DNA from: Monomorium pharaonis
Lineage: Eukaryota > Arthropoda > Insecta > Hymenoptera > Formicidae
Reading direction: 5' to 3'
Assembly: GCF_013373865.1 (NCBI RefSeq)
Contig: NC_050467.1
Coordinates: forward strand, 24,574,996-24,638,995
DNA length: 64,000 nt
Positions 35,709 through 48,589 of this stretch are shown here, piece by piece (within the stretch, counting starts at the first letter, position 1; each line of letters opens with the position of its first letter). Below the pieces are notes generated by a model, which saw nothing but the letters and a program-made list of their open reading frames with translations, was not told where the DNA came from and made no database searches. A program made the position numbers and the translations under genes.

Positions 35709-38700
35709 GCATATAGGACATGCAATTTATTCTTTTATTAAAACAATATTTACTCTATTGATTTGTTTTTGTTGGTGATGGCCAGTTACAGCGCGCTCGG
35801 GGTGGGAGACGGGTAAATATGCGAAGTAATTCTGCATTTTTTATGGGTTTTTTTGCGCATTTATACACATTACGTATCTTAGATCTCTCACACACTATCA
35901 ATGCATACTTATTATTTTATGACCAGCACTAATCGCTCATTACTAGCTATGTGCTTACAATACATTTTAATTATTTTTAAAATTTTCTTTACTTTTTTAT
36001 ATGTGAATATTAAATAACTAATACCCTACGTTGTAGCAATGTAAAATAACAAAATATTTAAACTCAACGTACTGTGTAATAGACGAAAGATAGATTAGCA
36101 TAAATATAGGAAATTAGAACTTTATATATAATTATGCATACAATTCGTATATAGTGTGTAAATATATATAACTTGTAAATATATTGCTTGCTGCAATTAT
36201 GATGCTAAAAATTATAATCAAATAGTAAAAGTATAATTAAGTAGTATTTTAGAAAATATTTTCATTAATAACATTATTCTGATAATTTGATTTACACATT
36301 TTTCTCCTATAATACACTTATTATATTTATTTGTTTCTACAATGCGAATCTAATTTAAACTAACAATAATATCGAATATCAAGCAATTGTTAAAACAGCT
36401 GTAAATTTGAAAGTGTTTTGAATTTGTCTGAAATTAACCATTGAATATACGTTGATAGATGGGTGTTAAGGAACAATCTGAGGGCTTGGAGAGAGCGATA
36501 GATCACATGTGCAGAAAGACCCGTGATCTTCGCAGACAGTTGCGCAAAGCTGTGGTGGATCACGTGTCGGACAGTTTCTTAGAAACAAGCGCACCGTTAC
36601 AGGCTTTGTACGAAGCTGCGGAAAAAGGTTGGGTCAAGGAGGTGGAAGAGTATGCGATTATTTTCACGGAGCACGCAAATAAACTAGTGGAGGTAAATAA
36701 TTCTTATATAAATATTAAAATAAATGTTTATCTGAATACACATGTTACAAATGTTTAAGAATATCTTGTGTAATAAAAAGATTAATTACTTGTTTGCCTT
36801 TGAACAGGTGGCCAATTTGGTATGCAGTATGTCCAACAATGAGGATGGCGTAAAAATGGTTCGTTACGCTGCGGCGCAAATCGAGAACTTGTGTCCGCAG
36901 GTGATAAACGCTGCGCGCGTGTGGGCCGCTCGAAATACGGAGGTTGCGAAGGAAAACATGAAGGTATTCCGTCAGGCTTGGGAGAATCAAATGCGTGTCT
37001 TGACGGAGGCCGTGGACGACATTACTACGATCGATGATTTTTTGGCCGTCTCTGAGAATCATATTTTGGACGACGTCAACAAGTGCGTTTTGGCGTTGCA
37101 AGTGCGTCCCGGTGACGCCGATACCCTAGACAGACACGCGGGTGCGATACTCGGCCGTTCTGCTAGGGTATGCAATGTTGTGCAGGCCGAGATGGATAAC
37201 TACGAGCCGTGTATTTACACCAAGCGAGTTCTCGAAGCGGTAAAGGTTCTCAGGAAGCAAGTGATGCCAAACTTCGAACAACGAGTAGAAGAAGCTGTAA
37301 ATGCGCTGCGAAGTAATCCGGCACAAGAAGTGGATGAGAACGATTTCATTGACGCGTCCAGACTTGTATACGATGGAGTTCGCGAGATTAGGCGTGCTGT
37401 GCTTATGAATAGAGTAAGAATCATGATGTCTGTCAAAATTTTGTTACTGTTGCTCTTCATTGTTTCTAATTCACTATTGTTTTTAGGCGGATGAAGACTT
37501 AGACCCTGAGGATGTGGAATTGGATGAACATTACACGCTAGAAACACGTAGCAAGTCTAGTGCTCAAACCGGAGAACACGGGGTGGACGAGTATCCAGAG
37601 ATCAGTGGCATCACGACTGCTCGCGAGGCGATGAGAAAAATGCCAGAAGAAGACAAGCAAAAGATTTTGCAGCAGGTGGAATACTTTAGAAGTGAAAAGC
37701 TCAAGTTTGACAAAGAGGTAGCGAAATGGGACGACGCTGGCAATGACATCATCGTTCTCGCTAAACACATGTGTATGATAATGATGGAGATGACGGACTT
37801 TACTCGTGGTCGAGGTCCTCTAAAGACGACTATGGACGTTATAAATGCGGCAAAAAAGATCTCGGAAGCTGGCACGAAATTGGACAAGTTAACCAGACAA
37901 ATCGCTGATCAGTGCCCAGAAAGTTCCACCAAGAAGGATCTCCTTGCATACTTGCAACGCATAGCGCTCTATTGCCATCAGATGAATATTACGAGTAAAG
38001 TGAAAGCGGATGTACAGAATATTAGTGGCGAGCTGATTGTTTCTGGCCTAGATAGCGCAACCTCCCTGATACAGGCTGCTAAAAACTTGATGAACGCTGT
38101 TGTGCTTACCGTCAAGGCTTCCTATGTCGCATCAACGAAATATCCACGACAATCTACAGTAACGGTAAGTTGATAAATAAATCGGCATTTATTGATTCTG
38201 CAACAGCTTAATATGTTGTCAATTTATTCCTAGAAGCTAGTTAAGCAGCATATTTGAGACTTCATAATCTATCGTTATAAAAGCTCTATTTTTCATTAAT
38301 TTTAATGTAACCATATTAAAAACAATATTTTTAATAATAATACTAAATATATAAATTTATATTTTATAAGATTTTAATTGTATATTTTTTATGACTTTTT
38401 TTGCTATACACTAATATATGTGGACTTTTAGTATGTAAGTATACGTCATTTTAACAAATTATTTAAATATAAAGTTTATTTAATAATCTTATTGCAGCAT
38501 TATATTAACTATTAGAGATTAAAAAGTTTATTAAACTTATTATAATATTATATAAAATTTAATTAATATAACAATGTTAAAAAGACGTAATTGTGACGCT
38601 TAATTAATACAATCTTCGAATATATGATCATAAAATTAATGATAAAGATAAATTATGCGTATATAATAATACAAATTTATTATGTTTCGATTAGTCTCCT

Positions 38701-38859
38701 ATTGTCATATGGAAGATGAAAGCCCCGGAGAAGAAACCATTGGTGCGTCCCGAGAGACCCGAGGAAGTAAGAGCGAAAGTGCGTAAAGGTTCACAGAAGA
38801 AAGTGCAAAATCCTATACATGCACTCTCAGAATTTCAGAGCCCTACCGAGAGCGTTTAA
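33784..38859 (+). CDS. alpha-Cat: alpha-Catenin
   Basis: Six coding exons (33784-34100, 34187-34919, 36459-36692, 36808-37413, 37487-38164, 38695-38859) give 910 aa with matching phases, close to the family length. The protein links beta-catenin/armadillo to actin at adherens junctions. The N-terminal beta-catenin-binding/dimerisation part starts MSDHFGPITLKWDPKNLEIR. The vinculin-homology middle carries KTRDLRRQLRKAVVDH, VDDITTIDDFLAVSENHILD and ENDFIDASRLVYDG. The C-terminal actin-binding part carries KWDDAGNDIIVLAKHMCMIM, DLLAYLQRIALYCHQMN, LIQAAKNLMNAVV and WKMKAPEKKPLV, ending SEFQSPTESV. A candidate 7-residue microexon at 35792 would insert after residue 350. It appears complete and functional. 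Confidence 0.97.
35099..35227. mobile_element. 129 bp TTAA-flanked MITE in an alpha-Cat intron
   Basis: TTAACACGGTCGCTACCA at the left faces TGGTAGCGAATGTGTTAA at the right, with imperfect inverted arms continuing inward (ACCACGTTAAA / AACGTTTTA). TTAA at both ends is the target preferred by piggyBac-type transposons. Non-coding. Confidence 0.65.
35684..35708. repeat. (ATT)n trinucleotide microsatellite
   Basis: A short pure ATT run within the alpha-catenin intron. Confidence 0.9.
35792..35812 (+). CDS. Candidate 21-nt microexon of alpha-catenin
   Basis: A T-rich tract and GTTACAG (AG at 35790-35791) precede 21 bases encoding RARGGRR, followed by GTAAAT. The length is a multiple of three and both neighbours are phase 0, so inclusion keeps the frame and adds a basic heptapeptide between YMNN and MGVKEQ. 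It is GC-rich within an AT-rich intron. Vertebrate alpha-catenins also carry a basic stretch at this point. It could be chance. Confidence 0.5.
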
Positions 38860-40948
38860 GCTTTCTAAATGTAAGTAAACGGTAATAGAGGAATAATATA
38901 TTGTCATGTCTCTGTGTCCTGCTGCAATATTTGTAATTTGCTTTGCTTAAGGGATCCTAAAGTCGTCTGTTTTACTGACATTTTTTCATGAAACTAATCT
39001 TTTAATTGGCTTTATAGAATCGTAAAACTCTTTTATAAAATTAAAGTACGCATCAAGATCTAGGGGAATACGGTCGATTTAATATCAAAAACGAAAAAAA
39101 TTCATTTTTGGTACATAGAGTTGTCAATTGATGACAATATTTGCTTAGTGTATAAAATCTACGATATATATGTACATAATGAAACCGTATTCCTCTAGGG
39201 ATAACATATACGAATAATATCGTACAATTCAAACTAAGATTAAAAGTCTAGAAAAAAGTTTAGTTTCATGAATTTTTATAACTCCAAATTCAGGTGTAGG
39301 TTAGAAAAAGAGCAGTCTGAAAAACATTTTGTTTATTCTCGGTATAAAATCCAGTTCATATGATGATATTAATACGTATACTTTAATTCTGGAAAAGAAT
39401 TTCCGAATCTGTAAAAGAAATACATATGAAATCTTGTTAATGGTATGCACAAATGACTCTACATTATCGACTCCGATCAAGTTTGATGGGCACTTTAGGA
39501 TCCCCTTAATCAATGCAGAGCAATCACCATGAAGAAAAGTCATTTTTAAAACCATCAATAAATAAGGAAATGTCCGGGAATGAGTTCTTAATTTAGATAT
39601 GAATTTTTTTGTATTGACTGTCTCTCGTATTGATCAGACGCAATGAATATAAGTACTGTAGCAGTACACAGGAACGTAATGCTCCAAGATGTATTGTTAT
39701 ATAGCATCACCTTTCAACAATTTTAAGACCAAGATATTTTATTTTCGACGATATTTAAGAAACGAAGATTTACTAATCATTATGAAATGACGTGTAGCTC
39801 TGTATAAGGAGTGGTCGACTTATAGTTGTTAGGTCCTGGAAGTTTCGAGCAATCTCGACCTTCATCCTATATGTCTCGGGTTTACGAGATTGATTAAAGA
39901 GTTGAACATTGTGAGTAAAGGAGTATGAGGTGAATAGTAATGATTCAGGAATCTATATTTCATTTATCTATTAATCATTATGCAGTATACTATGCATGAA
40001 TATTTAAATGTTAGTTATATATAGTTTTTAATCATAATACAAGCGAGTACACATAATCTTGATGAATATTCGATTAAATTTGGAAAAGATTTCAGAGGAA
40101 GATTACAAATTAAAAAAACGAAAGTCTGACATACAATATCTCCAATTTTACAGGGGCACAATTAAAGATAATAAAATTATGTTATCGATCAGATTTGTTT
40201 GCGAATTCATGCTGCACGATCATCTTTATATTCGAAACTTTTTACTTTATAGAATCCCTATACCATTAAAATTTTTCTAGCTGTAAGAGTGATACATATA
40301 TCTTGCTCAAGCAGCAGATTGCAAAAGTCGCGGTACTTCCTGTCTACTAATTTTTTTCGAGAACAAGACATTTCTTATGGTAAATTTTTTAAATATTATA
40401 TTATATTGTGTATATTAATCATCTTTTTATTGTGTATGTATATCTTATCACTAAGATTTATTATTGATATTTATTTCGAACAATGGGTTATAATATAATA
40501 GATTGGAATCCGTTTTTGTATATAAATTTGTCTTTCCGTGAAAAATCTATTATATTTTTTAATAGGTTTCATACGAATTTCATACGAAGCTCATAGAGTC
40601 GATGAACTTAATGGATTGACACAGTATTGTATCGAAATAAAGAGACTGCAGATTAATTAAATCTATTTAGTATATTAACTTGTATATAAGTAAATATATG
40701 CCTAGATTATTTTTAATTTTTGTATAACGGACAATTAAATGAGAAAAGTGTGAAGGAAAGAAATTTCCCGTTTAGCCCATATCGCAACGATAATAAAACT
40801 TTTGCTAATGATTTTACTATAAAAATCAAGTATATCAGGATCGATGTTACATATTAAATATTGTATTTCATGTAACATTTGCAATACTAGTAAGAATTCA
40901 ATTATTGAAAGGCCAAAAGAAACCTAGAGCATTGCTCTATATTAAGTA

Positions 40949-40951
<3 letters not shown>

Positions 40952-41025
<74 letters not shown>

Positions 41026-41036
41026 ATGTGTGTGTG
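40952..41036. repeat. (TA)n microsatellite
   Basis: An interrupted TA/CATA dinucleotide tract of about 80 bases that ends in TGTGTGTG. Confidence 0.95.
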
Positions 41037-44000
41037 TTTTTATTTATAAATAAACATACGGAATGTTTTTCGTATTTTGTAATATACGAATTTCTCAAAT
41101 AAGATATCGAGTATTATAATTATACATTCAAGTGGTTCCCCATCTTCTATAAGTAGAGTATTAATAGAAGAATAACATTGTAGGTATAAAAATTGTACTG
41201 TCTCATATCGAAGACACGATTCATTGTAATTGTTTTTTAATACGATTATTTTCTTTTATATATGCGTATGGTTTTATTTTATTTCATGTAATTTTCTAAG
41301 ACGATAATGCGCCAATATCATTTTTCTGATTTGTAACGATCTTTATAATTGCAAAAATGCAATGATATAATTTTATGCCGATGTCAACCTTATTTGTGTA
41401 CTAATATACAATAATGTTGTACTTCCGATTCATCTTAAAAATGTATTATTTCAGTATTCTGATATAGATGAATATATGTATACATATTATATATATATAT
41501 ATATGTTTTAGATACCTTACGTAAAATTGATTGCCACATGAAACGGATGCCAATATTATGTAATAAATCGGCATCACCTTTTTTATTATTATATAAAATA
41601 AGTATTAATTATACCGAAGTTACTTTTAAGATTAAGATATTGTAACCGATATGCTGCCAAATATAAGGTGATGCATTTCTCATAATAATTTGTTCGTTAT
41701 TTGGGATGTATGTTCACTCGAAATTATCCATGTACGCGTCTCTGTCATGATGCGGGGATTAGAAAATAATGGAAACTAATTTTTATCTACATTTTTATAC
41801 ATACATCTCTATATTTCTCGCTTTACACGTACACGTTAAATGCTACAGAAAAAAAGGAGTATAGGCACGAAAAAACCACAAATGCAAAAATTTACTGGAA
41901 GTGAGGAAATACATTATAAGTTAAAGGTAATATAAAAGTAATATCACCTATCTTGATTTTATACATATTAATTATTTTACAATCCAATCTGTGTTGCATT
42001 GCACAAAGTATAATGCGGTAAATAATATATATAATAATGGGGAATGACAATTAATCATTCCTCCAGTGACTTAAATATAAAACTTATATTTTTATGTCAT
42101 TTTGCTTTTGTACTTTTTTTTTCTTTTGATTAACATAATGCTAAAAAGATACAGTGTTACTTTTGTAAAGACGCAAGTGGTCGTTGAACTTCTTTACAAC
42201 AGATTCGAGTTACAATGTTCGCATTGGTTACTGCAGATACGTATAATCAGTTATCACGATGATTTACGATGGTTGTAATGACTATCGTTTATTGTAGTAC
42301 TGTTTTATATTGTACCGTACGAGAAGATTACAGCTGCACATCTCTTAAATCTAGAATAACCTAATGTTCTTAACAATACATATAGAGATACCAATATATG
42401 CAAGTGAGGTGAAGGAAATGTTGCAGTAATTACCAAAAGTTCGAGACGAGTTTAATGGGCGTTTGAGAAATCTAAGAAATTATGCGGCATTTATATGTAT
42501 TACAAATCTCAGTTCGCAAGTCTATTGTGATGCGATTTCTAGTGTCCCGTATAATATATTGAGACTTGACATCTGAAGATATCAAGACGAAGTCAAATTT
42601 GTAATTTAATGATGGTATTACATGGTATTACATTTATAGTATATATTTTCCACATATTATAGCTGCCTAATCTTAAATAATCTGCAAATGAATCTATGTA
42701 TACGTTTCTTTTTTTTCTGTAAGGTCAATACATTTTTATAGTTTTGGGAAACGAGGTCTTAAGATATACATAGCAACTAGATTTTTTTTAATTAATAAAA
42801 CTTTAAACGCAGATCGCGCGCGATAGTCAGCACATTTTCATTGGTATTAGTATATTGACTATTATGTAGCATAGTCAATATAGTATTGCAAAATGATTTT
42901 CTATGTTACACAGAATCTATATTAGTTGTAGTTGTAAAGTAATAATTAAAAGATGAATGATGTATATCTAGTTCGGGTATTAAAGCTGACGTAAAAATGG
43001 ACGTGAAATCAGTCTCTATTTTACACTCGCATTAATTTGATTTTTTTAGAGCGTCACAAAACTAGTGATTTTCTCGTATTACCTTTATTTAATCGCATCA
43101 TAAAATATCCGATTTCGTGCTTCCGAAATCGTGTAGCCGTTTTTATTTTGCCGGTAATTAGGTTTGTAACTGAATGTTACAAGGTTAACATTGTATTTTT
43201 GATAAAACAAACGATAATGGGAAAAACAATTCCAGATTAAATATATTGCAAGAGACTAATATATGATGTCTTTACCGCTGAATTACTTTCAATAAATTTA
43301 GTAACGCTGCTTTAATAATCACAGTCTCTATATTCATTTTAAAACCAGGTTTGTGACTAATGTGCACGTTTACCATACATAAAGTATATAGAATGCAAGC
43401 ACATAACAATATATAGATATCTCAATGTATAGATCTTATTAAAACTCGTACACTAATCGTAATTATTAAAAAGAATGGCAGATATCACCGTTAAGTAAGC
43501 ACGAATGCGTTTTAATCACTAGTAGAATCTTGGATCGCAAAAAGTTTGATTTTAAATTTACACAATTGATAAAATTCTATTAATCAAATAGAAGCCGTAC
43601 CAGAAAATGCAATTCAGAAATTGTTTGTTTGGAAAAAAAAACAATAAAGAGTTGTTAAAAAAACATGTACTATCAAATGTTGTACAAATATACATGATGT
43701 GACATATACTTTTATAAATAACGAGTATATATTGTGCTACATCAAAAGTCAAATCAATCTTCTTGCCATTCAAGCAGGTTTTGAAGTACATTCACCATTT
43801 ACCCATATTTTCATGTTTCATCGTGGTGTTACATTCTACAATCTACGATTTTCTAAAATTTCGAAAGATTAACTCCATGAAGATAAATATAATCGGTTAA
43901 AAAAGTAAGTAAGCAGTGTGTCCTGATTTTCAGCGTCATTAAAAAAAAAGCCATAAAAAGAGTCCCTCACAGCCTAAGTAAGACTTTCACTTGAGATCTT

Positions 44001-44499
44001 AAGTTTGGATGAATGCTGAAGCAGGACTCAATGATAGCGTTCTCCGGACAGAACTTTCTCATGCAAATTTCCAAATAAGACGATATATTTGTACAGATAA
44101 CATAACTCTCTGATTTTTTTCCACTTACATGTACACTCACGATTGTTTATGCCGATTCATCTATCCAAAATGTTCGTTAAAAAATAACGTAGTGTCATTA
44201 TGATTTTTCATGCTTTATATGACTCGTGCGCAATATCTCGTATCAAACGAGACGCGTCCTGCTAACGATTCTGTAAACATCTCATCATTCCCTACTATAT
44301 AAGTATTACAAAAGGAACTCTTAAGAAAGGTTTTCATTGGACAGATGGATATCAAGCTGTAAAACTTTCTCTCAGGCTGTAAAAAGTTTTACCATTGTGC
44401 GCTCGTGAAAGATTTTACATCTTGATGCAGAGTAAATATATTGTAAAAGGTAAAATGGTTTACATACGCTTCGAGAATGATAAGATCTGATTGAGACAT

Positions 44500-44640
44500 A
44501 CATATATACGTATATATGTATATTATATATATATATAATACATGCATATTATATATAATATATGTATATATTATATACATACATTATATACATAATATTT
44601 AATTATATATATATAATATATATTATATATAAAATATGAA
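44500..44640. repeat. TATA-rich palindromic tract
   Basis: Overlapping dyads of TATATA, ATTATATA and TATACATACATT. Low complexity, no coding content. Confidence 0.8.
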
Positions 44641-45293
44641 CATAATTTACAGAATAATATATGTGTATATATGTTCCTGCTCACACATATACATATTTCA
44701 TAAACTTATGAAAGTCCTCCCCCCTGCCCCGTAAACCATTCAGTGCATTCTATCCTTTCTGTTCAGCTTAACGTGAACAGCGGGTTATTCCCATAGACGT
44801 ACAACGATTTTAATTTTATACAAATTATACAAAGATTGAAAATGCTAAAAATATTTGCCTCTGCGAGAAACGCCCCTCGATGTAGATGGCATCGAACAAG
44901 AGATACAAATTGCAAATTTTTTTTTAACGAGTGATTTGTAAACTAGCGATTGTTCGATAGTGTTTCAGCGAAAAAAAGGCATGTACACAATTATTCCGCG
45001 CGATATCACATTCAGTACTTCTCATCTATAAAAATTTCGGGATACCGCGTTATCGTTTCGTCTGATTGTGCAACTGATGCTTTTCGGATAATACGTACGC
45101 ATAATTACGCACAACTTTATCCCTCTCTTTATCTTTGTACCTACAGTCACAGTCATTGAACATCTAACATGATGATCCGCTTAATATGACTGCTGGATTG
45201 TATATAATAGTAAACTCTAATCATTATGTGTAGCCCGATTTTATATGTGACTTAAACGGAGAACGGACAAGAGAGATAAAACACAAAAGATTT

Positions 45294-45938
45294 CTACGAC
45301 GGCTCTGTAGTGACTGTGGTTTCTGTCGATGTACTTACAGGTGGTACCACAGTCGATTTGCACGCAGGAATAAATTCGGCCGCGTCTGGATTTAGCGTGC
45401 TCTAGAAATTCATATATACAAGCAACATGGTTTGAGTAGGAACAATTGATTTCCTTTTCGTGGAAAAAGAAACGATTTTTTAAAATACCTGTTTGGCAAG
45501 ATCGTCCTGCATCCTCAGACTGCTCAACTGCTGACAGAGCTCGGTGGCGTTATTGTCGGAAGTGCCAGTAGCCGTGGACCAAGCGGTGGAGCTCATATTC
45601 CTCTGGTGTTGCCTCTCCTCCTCCAGCATTGCCTCGAGACATTCCTCCATCAGCTCTTCCTCTTCCAGTTGTTGGAGCACCTGGCACCAAACAGAAATGC
45701 CAAACACAGAGTAAGGTACGATTGTGACAAAGTTTTATATTCACGAGTGAATTACCTGCTTATCAAACTCCTCTTCATTCTCCATCCAGAGATACTCTGA
45801 GAAGTCGCCGTCGCCTATCGCTTGCACCTCGGCCTGCACCTCTGGGTCGATGTTATCAACAACATAGGAAGTGATGCCCATCTCCTGTCCGTAATACGTC
45901 CCATTTCCAGACCCTCCGTTCGGGATCTTCATTTTCAT
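45294..45938 (-). CDS. Paip2: Paip2, poly(A)-binding-protein-interacting protein 2
   Basis: Three exons on the minus strand (45938-45756, 45680-45489, 45401-45294) give 160 aa. Paip2 represses translation by competing with eIF4G and poly(A) for PABP. The PAM1 region is clear: an acidic block around EYLWMENEEEFDKQ, then LEEEELMEECLEAMLEEERQ. The PAM2 motif that binds the MLLE domain of PABP is STLNPDAAEFIP, coded at the start of the last exon. It is longer than human Paip2 (127 aa) because of a Ser/Thr/Asn linker and a Ser/Thr-rich end. The start is the first ATG of MKMKIPNGGSGNG. The last exon contains a perfect donor-like sequence. Confidence 0.95.
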
Positions 45939-46104
45939 AGCCAGTATATCGAACGATGCGTCTGTTGATTACCTGTAAATCCTCGTTATCAGCGTCCACT
46001 CGTTATTATAAAGATAACGTCGAATTTTATCAGAGCACACGAGGCGCCTTGTGTGTGTGTGTGTGTGCGTGTGTGTCTGTGTGTGTGTGTCGTCGTCGTC
46101 GTCG

Positions 46105-46164
<60 letters not shown>

Positions 46165-48589
46165 TTTTTTCGTCGACGAGACGGAGCCGCGCTTGGGAGC
46201 AAACAAATAATCCATAGAGAAAGAGAGAGAGAGAGAGACTGCAACGCGACTTTCACGGATACTCCACTTGGTAAACACGACACTCCTTCGGTCGGACGAT
46301 TCGGTCCTACAATGTCGACGGGAGGCGAGGATGCCGCGCCGCAACCTCGAGCCGGGACGCGCCGAAGACGCCGCGAGCGGTTCTCGCGGCTTCTCTTCAC
46401 GCATATGGAAACGGACGCGCGACTCGCCGTTCGATCCCCGTGGCGTGTCGCATTTCAATCGAGCAACCCTTCGGGGTATTTACCTGAAATTTGGCGGCCG
46501 GGCGGCCGAGACAGTCCGGTGTCGCTCTGTCCTCCTTTACCCTTCCTCGCGCTCCCCCTTTTTCTCTCAATCTCCCTCCTTCCCTCTCTCTCACTCTCTC
46601 TCTCTTTCGCTAACAACGTATAGAATTGTCCTCGTCACTTGACAGATGAGGTCGCACGGGCGACCATCTTTGCGATCGCGTATCGTATCGAAATCGGAGT
46701 TTGGACGGGTGGCGTGTCTCTCTCGCTCTCGCGCTTCTCTTGCTTTCTTTCACTTTCCCTCTCTCTCTCTCTCTCTCACTCCCTCCCTCCCTCTCGCTTC
46801 CTCCTATTGTTTATCGAACGACGGTTGGCCCGAATTATACATACCCTCCCGAGGAAGTAACGGAGAAACGGGATGGCCGCGTTTGTCCCGCGGAAGCCGC
46901 AGGGCCTCGCGCGCGCGGAACGTACCTTCTTTCTTTGTGATAATAACCGGTCGTCGGACTTGCTCCACGTCCTCGTCCACCTCCCACGTTCGTGTGGTCG
47001 TCGCGCGGATTACACGCGCGTCGCGGATTTACGCAGTACGTTTGCGAGAGCACGTACCGAAATACGTGTCGTTCAACGCAAATTACACGATCGCACAGTG
47101 CTGCCACCGGCGATGTTGTTAAAGGCCAGCCGCAGCGGGAGCGCTGGGTATAAAATTCCGAATTTTCATCGCCTGATGTCCGACGAGGATCTCGAGAATC
47201 GCGAAAAACAACGATGACGACGAGAAACGACTACTCCGAGCGACTGGTCGGAAATCCGTGTGGCTTGCCGTGGCTGAAGCCCGAAAGCGAATCATTTCGC
47301 CGCGCTCGACTTTTTCATTCGTAGGAAATTTAATTGAGGAATTTATGAAAGGGATATTACGTAGAGGTTAGATCAAAATTGTTTGAGAATATTGAAAATT
47401 TATTTTTCTCATAATATTGAAATATTCTTAGGAATTTTATAAAGATTTCGAGAAAACGCTTTTAAGTTTTTCTAAATTTTGTTAAGTTTCTTTAACCAAG
47501 AAAAATAATGTTCCAATTTGTACAAAAAATCAGAGAAATTAAAACAAAATTATAACATTTGTAGAGAAATTCTAGAAAGAATTTATACGAAAAGTTTTGG
47601 GAAAACTTGCTTCATTTAAGGATGTTATTATCATAAATTGTGTTAATCACCAATCATTTATAGTATATCATTTATACATATATTCGCAAGTTGATTTCAA
47701 GTATTTATTATTCATCTATTCGCAATGCCGTTTTATTATTTTTTATATACATGTATGCAGTGATAAAATTATTATTATTATTATTATTATCTTTGCTACG
47801 TATAATCAACTCATAACGCTAATTGTAGCTATATGAGATACAAGGCGAGATGAAAATAAATATTGAGTTATCGCCAGTTATCGCGATATGTTTTGCCGGT
47901 AGATGTCGGCCCCGACGACAATTTGCGGCAATCGATGCCCGATCGGGTTTCGATGCTCTCGGAAATCGAGGGAGGAATCTCCTCTCTCTCTCTCTCTGTC
48001 TCTTTTTATTAGGCGAGAGGAGAAATGACGTTCCATTTCTCGAAAAGTCCGCGCGCGACCCAAGAGGACGTGAGAGAGCGGCGGAGTCGCGGATTGCGAT
48101 TGACGCACGTAGTCAATGGGTCGCAATCGCATAACGCGAGAGAACAAGAAAGAGAGAAAGTCATCGCGTCGACTCGCGCGGTCTATTTACACCGCGGCGC
48201 GAGGCGATTGGCCGGCGGACGGCTGGAGCGGCCGACACATGCGCATGCCGATGTGCGTCAAAACAAAGCACAGCAGCGCTGCACTCGCGGCAGCATTTTA
48301 TCGCAATCGTCCGCGGTAGGCGGTAGGTCGCGCATACGGCGGTGTCGTCGCTCTCGGACCCGCGTTTACGTCGCAGGCGTCGTCGTCGTCGTCGTCGTCA
48401 TCGTCATCGTTCAGTGTCCCCGGTCGCGCGCGCATACGTTTTACGTGCGTCATTTTTTTTGTTTTTTTTTTAGCGGGGGACGTCTCGTCCGGTCGCTCCC
48501 GCGTCTTTCGCTCTCTTCACCTCTCGTTGAACGTCTCTCCGACTCCGGGAACGCGAGGTGCCCACGTACGACGCGCGTCCTCCACGGCG
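45939..48589. other. Divergent intergenic/promoter region between Paip2 (-) and the next gene (+)
   Basis: The GC content rises sharply. It holds the composite (GT)n/(TCG)n repeat, (TC)n tracts near 46570-46610 and 46757-46790, and a CpG-rich block at 47900-48590 that is probably the promoter and leader of the + strand gene. The long open frames on both strands here overlap repeats or CpG-rich DNA and show no family signature. An AT-rich insert spans 47330-47850. Confidence 0.5.
46051..46162. repeat. Composite (GT)n-(TCG)n-(GT)n microsatellite
   Basis: A GT tract is interrupted by six TCG/GTC triplets (46090-46107), then continues as GT to 46162. It lies about 110 bases upstream of the Paip2 start codon, within its 5' flank or leader. 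Confidence 0.95.

Larger units (their letters stand above)
38860..45293. other. AT-rich stretch: alpha-Cat 3' UTR, intergenic DNA, Paip2 3' side
   Basis: No supported gene. An inverted pair CTAGGGGAATACGGT (39060-39074) / ACCGTATTCCTCTAG (39184-39198) lies in the probable 3' UTR. AATAAA occurs at 39557-39562. A (TA)n tract lies at about 40952-41032, and a TATA-palindromic stretch at about 44500-44640. Many poly(A)-like motifs prevent a firm 3' end. Confidence 0.55.

Noticed and set aside
46030..46642. Poly-Cys/Val and poly-Thr/His open frames
   Set aside because: They are translations of the GT/TCG microsatellite plus CpG-rich flank; no conserved features.
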